DNA from: JALZDI01 sp965653225
GTDB taxonomy: Bacteria > Actinomycetota > Actinomycetes > Propionibacteriales > Nocardioidaceae
Assembly: GCA_965653225.1 (NCBI GenBank)
Contig: CBFGZI010000161.1
Span: 1 to 7,538, forward strand
Reading direction: 5' to 3'
DNA length: 7,538 nt
The position numbers were made by a program, and so were the translations under genes. Of this stretch, positions 5,551 to 7,538 are shown piece by piece. Within the stretch, counting starts at the first letter, position 1. Each line of letters begins with the position of its first letter. A model generated the notes under the pieces. It searched no databases. It worked only from the letters and a program-made list of their open reading frames with translations, and was not told the DNA's origin.

Positions 5551-6990
5551 ATGGCTGATCGACCCCCCGACCGTCCCGACGACGGCGACGACGACGCCAG
5601 CCGCAAGAACAACCCGTTCGCCGGGACCCCGTTCGAGCAGCTGTTCTCGGCGTTCACCTCGGGCGGCGGTGGCGGGATGCCCGACCTGTCGCAGCTGATG
5701 TCGCAGGTGCAGCGGATGATGACGCCGTACTCCGGCTCGGTGAACTGGCCGCTGGCCAAGGACACCGCGCGCGGCCAGGTGGCCAAGGAGCAGGACCCGT
5801 CCCCCACGAAGGCCGACCAGGACGCGGTCGCCGACGCGGTACGGCTGGCCGAGCACTGGCTCGACGAGGCGTGCGAGTTTCCCGCCGGCGCCTACCGCGC
5901 CGTGGCGTGGAGCCGCGCGGAGTGGGTGGAGAAGACGTTCCCTGCGTGGGAGAAGATCGTCGAGCCGGTGGCCGGGCACATCAACTCCGCCATGGAGAAG
6001 GCGCTTCCCGAGGAGGCCCGCAGCATGGCCGGCCCGATGATGGGGCTGCTGAGCCAGGCCGGCGGGTCGATGTTCGGCGCGCAGGTCGGGCAGGCGATCG
6101 CCGGGCTGGCCGGTGAGGTCGTGTCCTCCTCCGACATCGGCATCCCGCTCACCAACGGCGACGAGGCCTCGCTGGTCCCGCGGAACGCACGGGACTTCGG
6201 TGAGGGCCTCGGGCTCGACGCCGAGGACGTGCTGCTCTACCTGGCGCTGCGCGAGTGCGCGCACCAGCGGCTGTTCCGGCATGTCTCGTGGCTGCCGTCG
6301 CACCTGCACAGCGCGGTCGAGGCGTACGGGCGCGGCATGACCATCGACATGTCCAAGATCGAGAGCTCGCTGAGCTCGCTCGACCCCACCAACCTGGAGA
6401 GCATGCAGGAGGCGCTGGCCGGCGGGCTGTTCGAGCCGGAGCAGACCACGGAGCAGAAGGCCGCGCTGAAGCGGCTCGAGACCGCGCTGGCGCTGGTCGA
6501 GGGCTGGGTCGACGACGTGGTCGGGCAGGCCACCCAAGGCCGGATGCCCGGAGCGTCCAAGCTGCAGGAGGCCGTACGCCGGCGCCGCGCCGCGGGCGGG
6601 CCGGCCGAGGAGACGTTCGCCGCGCTGGTGGGTCTGGAGCTGCGGCCACGCCGGCTGCGCGACGCCGCCACGCTGTGGGGTGCGCTCCGGTCGTCGCGGG
6701 GTACCGCGGCACGCGAGCATGTCTGGTCGCATCCCGACCTGATGCCGACCGCGGCTGACCTCGACGACCCGCTGGGCTTCTCCACCGGCGGCCGGGCCGA
6801 CGACGTCGCGGCGGTCACCGACGAGGAGTTCGACGCCGCGCTGGCCGAGCTGCTCGACTCCGGCGGCCAGAGCAAGGGCGAACAGGGCACGGGCGAGCAG
6901 GGCACGACGGACGCCGGCGACGACCGCCCGGACGACGACGGCGACCAGAACCCGCCCGACGACCGGCCCGAGGACCCGCCGCAGCGGTGA
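5551..6990 (+). CDS. Zincin-like putative metalloprotease, DUF2342 (zinc-dependent metalloprotease family)
   Basis: This 479-aa protein matches the actinobacterial DUF2342 / zincin_2 family in length and order of motifs. It begins with a disordered Asp/Arg-rich stretch (1-19), then NPFAGTPFEQLFSAF (21-35). A helical core contains VNWPLAKDTAR (64-74), FPAGAYRAVAWSRAEWVEKT (110-129) and GGSMFGAQVGQAIAGLAGEV (171-190). The metal site candidate is LRECAHQRLF (233-242). Glu235 and His238 match the HExxH positions, but Arg234 replaces the first His, a form I recall as usual in this family. The conserved LALVEGWVDDVVGQA (313-327) could supply another ligand, and LVGLELRPRRLRDAATLW (359-376) is typical of the C-terminal part. 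The last 40 residues are acidic and disordered. There is no signal peptide, so it is probably cytoplasmic. The closest known relatives include, from memory, Rv3195. Protease activity is a family inference and has not been shown. Confidence 0.92.
   Translation: MADRPPDRPDDGDDDASRKNNPFAGTPFEQLFSAFTSGGGGGMPDLSQLMSQVQRMMTPYSGSVNWPLAKDTARGQVAKEQDPSPTKADQDAVADAVRLAEHWLDEACEFPAGAYRAVAWSRAEWVEKTFPAWEKIVEPVAGHINSAMEKALPEEARSMAGPMMGLLSQAGGSMFGAQVGQAIAGLAGEVVSSSDIGIPLTNGDEASLVPRNARDFGEGLGLDAEDVLLYLALRECAHQRLFRHVSWLPSHLHSAVEAYGRGMTIDMSKIESSLSSLDPTNLESMQEALAGGLFEPEQTTEQKAALKRLETALALVEGWVDDVVGQATQGRMPGASKLQEAVRRRRAAGGPAEETFAALVGLELRPRRLRDAATLWGALRSSRGTAAREHVWSHPDLMPTAADLDDPLGFSTGGRADDVAAVTDEEFDAALAELLDSGGQSKGEQGTGEQGTTDAGDDRPDDDGDQNPPDDRPEDPPQR
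6880..6906 (+). repeat. Short direct repeat in the 3' end of the DUF2342 gene
   Basis: Two near-identical units, GGCGAACAGGGCACG and GGCGAGCAGGGCACG, lie back to back within the acidic tail and encode the repeated residues Gly-Glu-Gln-Gly-Thr (443-447 and 448-452). They differ at one synonymous position. The repeat is in frame and confined to the disordered tail, so it probably reflects local duplication without a specific role. Confidence 0.6.
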
Positions 6991-7538
6991 GCCTGCACGC
7001 CGACGCCACCGACGTACTCACGCGCTGGCATCCGCCCGACGACACCCAGGCGCAGCTACGCGCGCACTACCTGCAGCACCTGCGGGACAACGCCGACGGC
7101 ATGTGGCGTGAGTGCAGCCCCGACCACGTGACCGCGAGCGCGGTACTGCTGTCGGCGGACTCCTCACAGGTGCTGCTCACGCTGCACGGCAAGCTACGCC
7201 GCTGGCTGCAGCTCGGCGGGCACTGCGAGCACCCCGACGCCACCCTCGCCGACGCGGCTGTGCGCGAGTCGGTCGAGGAGTCCGGCATCGACGACCTGCG
7301 GCTCGACCCGACGCCGGTGCTGCTGTCCCGGCACGAGGTGCCCTGCGGCCCGGTGCGTCCCGCGCACCACCTCGACGTGCAGTACGTCGCGGAGGCGCCT
7401 GCGGGCGCGGTACCGGTGGCCAGCGCGGAGTCGGAGCAGCTGCGCTGGTTCCCCGTCGACGGACTGCCCGCCGACACCGACGACTCCGTACGCGCGCTGG
7501 TCGCGCAGGCGCTGGCGAGGGTGCGGCCAGTCCGGCGC
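6987..7538 (+). CDS. NUDIX hydrolase (3' end beyond the window)
   Basis: The reading frame from the GTG at 6987 stays open for 184 codons to the right edge, without a stop. NUDIX enzymes hydrolyse nucleoside diphosphates linked to another moiety, using metal ions bound by the Nudix box. The box is seen at about residues 77-101: GGHCEHPDATLADAA, then RESVEESGI (93-101), which matches the REUxEExGU core. The first part is slightly changed, with Glu81 and Asp84 instead of Glu at the standard spacing, as in a common actinobacterial subgroup. RRWLQLGGH just before the box and ESEQLRWFPVDGLP near the C-terminus are also typical. At 184 residues it should be almost complete. The start overlaps the DUF2342 stop as GTGA (6987-6990), so the two are translationally coupled; a GAGGA at 6970-6974 is a distant Shine-Dalgarno candidate. 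The substrate cannot be told from the sequence. Confidence 0.92.
   Translation, partial: MSLHADATDVLTRWHPPDDTQAQLRAHYLQHLRDNADGMWRECSPDHVTASAVLLSADSSQVLLTLHGKLRRWLQLGGHCEHPDATLADAAVRESVEESGIDDLRLDPTPVLLSRHEVPCGPVRPAHHLDVQYVAEAPAGAVPVASAESEQLRWFPVDGLPADTDDSVRALVAQALARVRPVRR

Noticed and set aside
5508..5807. 100-codon N-terminal extension of moaE to an ATG at 5807
   Set aside because: It would be antisense to the DUF2342 gene, MoaE homology starts at GTG 5507, and the length from there (141 aa) matches the family.
5233..6732. 499-codon minus-strand open frame opposite the DUF2342 gene and overlapping moaE
   Set aside because: It is an antisense shadow with biased composition; both underlying genes have strong family motifs.
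1..7538. Mobile element, CRISPR, prophage or defence system
   Set aside because: No transposase, integrase, regular spaced repeats, att-site duplication of the tRNA end or defence domain was seen; gene content and codon use are uniform core chromosome.

Overview
The window is very GC-rich, with coding third positions almost all G or C, frequent GTG starts and short gene overlaps. Together with the gene families present, this points to a high-GC actinobacterium. The set UPF0182 protein, PPA1309-family protein, secreted PDZ/Lon-like protease and DUF2342 zincin is an Actinobacteria-type housekeeping neighbourhood. From memory it parallels Rv3193c-Rv3194c-Rv3195 of Mycobacterium tuberculosis. PPA1309 is named after a Cutibacterium gene, so a Propionibacteriales/Nocardioides-like genome is plausible, but the genus cannot be fixed from the sequence alone.

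Layout, left to right. An initiator tRNA (fMet, CAT anticodon, minus strand) is cut by the left edge at 1-65. A 104-bp gap (66-169) holds its probable promoter, which overlaps a perfect 8-bp inverted repeat. A compact minus-strand operon follows (5004 down to 170), in transcription order: an 83-aa single-pass membrane protein, a membrane-anchored PDZ plus Lon-type (S16) serine protease, a 177-aa PPA1309-family protein, and a 990-aa UPF0182 protein with seven membrane segments and a large external domain. The intergenic gaps are 13, -4 and 14 nt, and two Shine-Dalgarno sites are built onto the stop codon of the gene before. Next comes a minus-strand moaE (5507-5082). A 43-bp divergent region (5508-5550) separates it from a plus-strand pair: a DUF2342 zincin-like metalloprotease (5551-6990) and a NUDIX hydrolase (6987 to beyond the right edge) that overlap by 4 nt (GTGA).

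How the genes may work together. The four-gene operon encodes cell-envelope proteins: a protease facing outside and a very large membrane protein with an extracytoplasmic domain, plus two small proteins of unknown role. A shared envelope function is an inference from gene order and coupling. MoaE (molybdopterin synthase large subunit) and the NUDIX enzyme are ordinary metabolic enzymes. Three genes (the small membrane protein, moaE and the zincin) each have a TAnnnT -10 element exactly 6 nt before the start codon, the geometry expected for leaderless mRNAs.

I found no mobile element, CRISPR array, phage gene or defence system. The region looks like conserved chromosomal core. The more interesting points are the overlapping divergent leaderless promoters, the inverted repeat within the tRNA promoter, and the little-characterised envelope operon.
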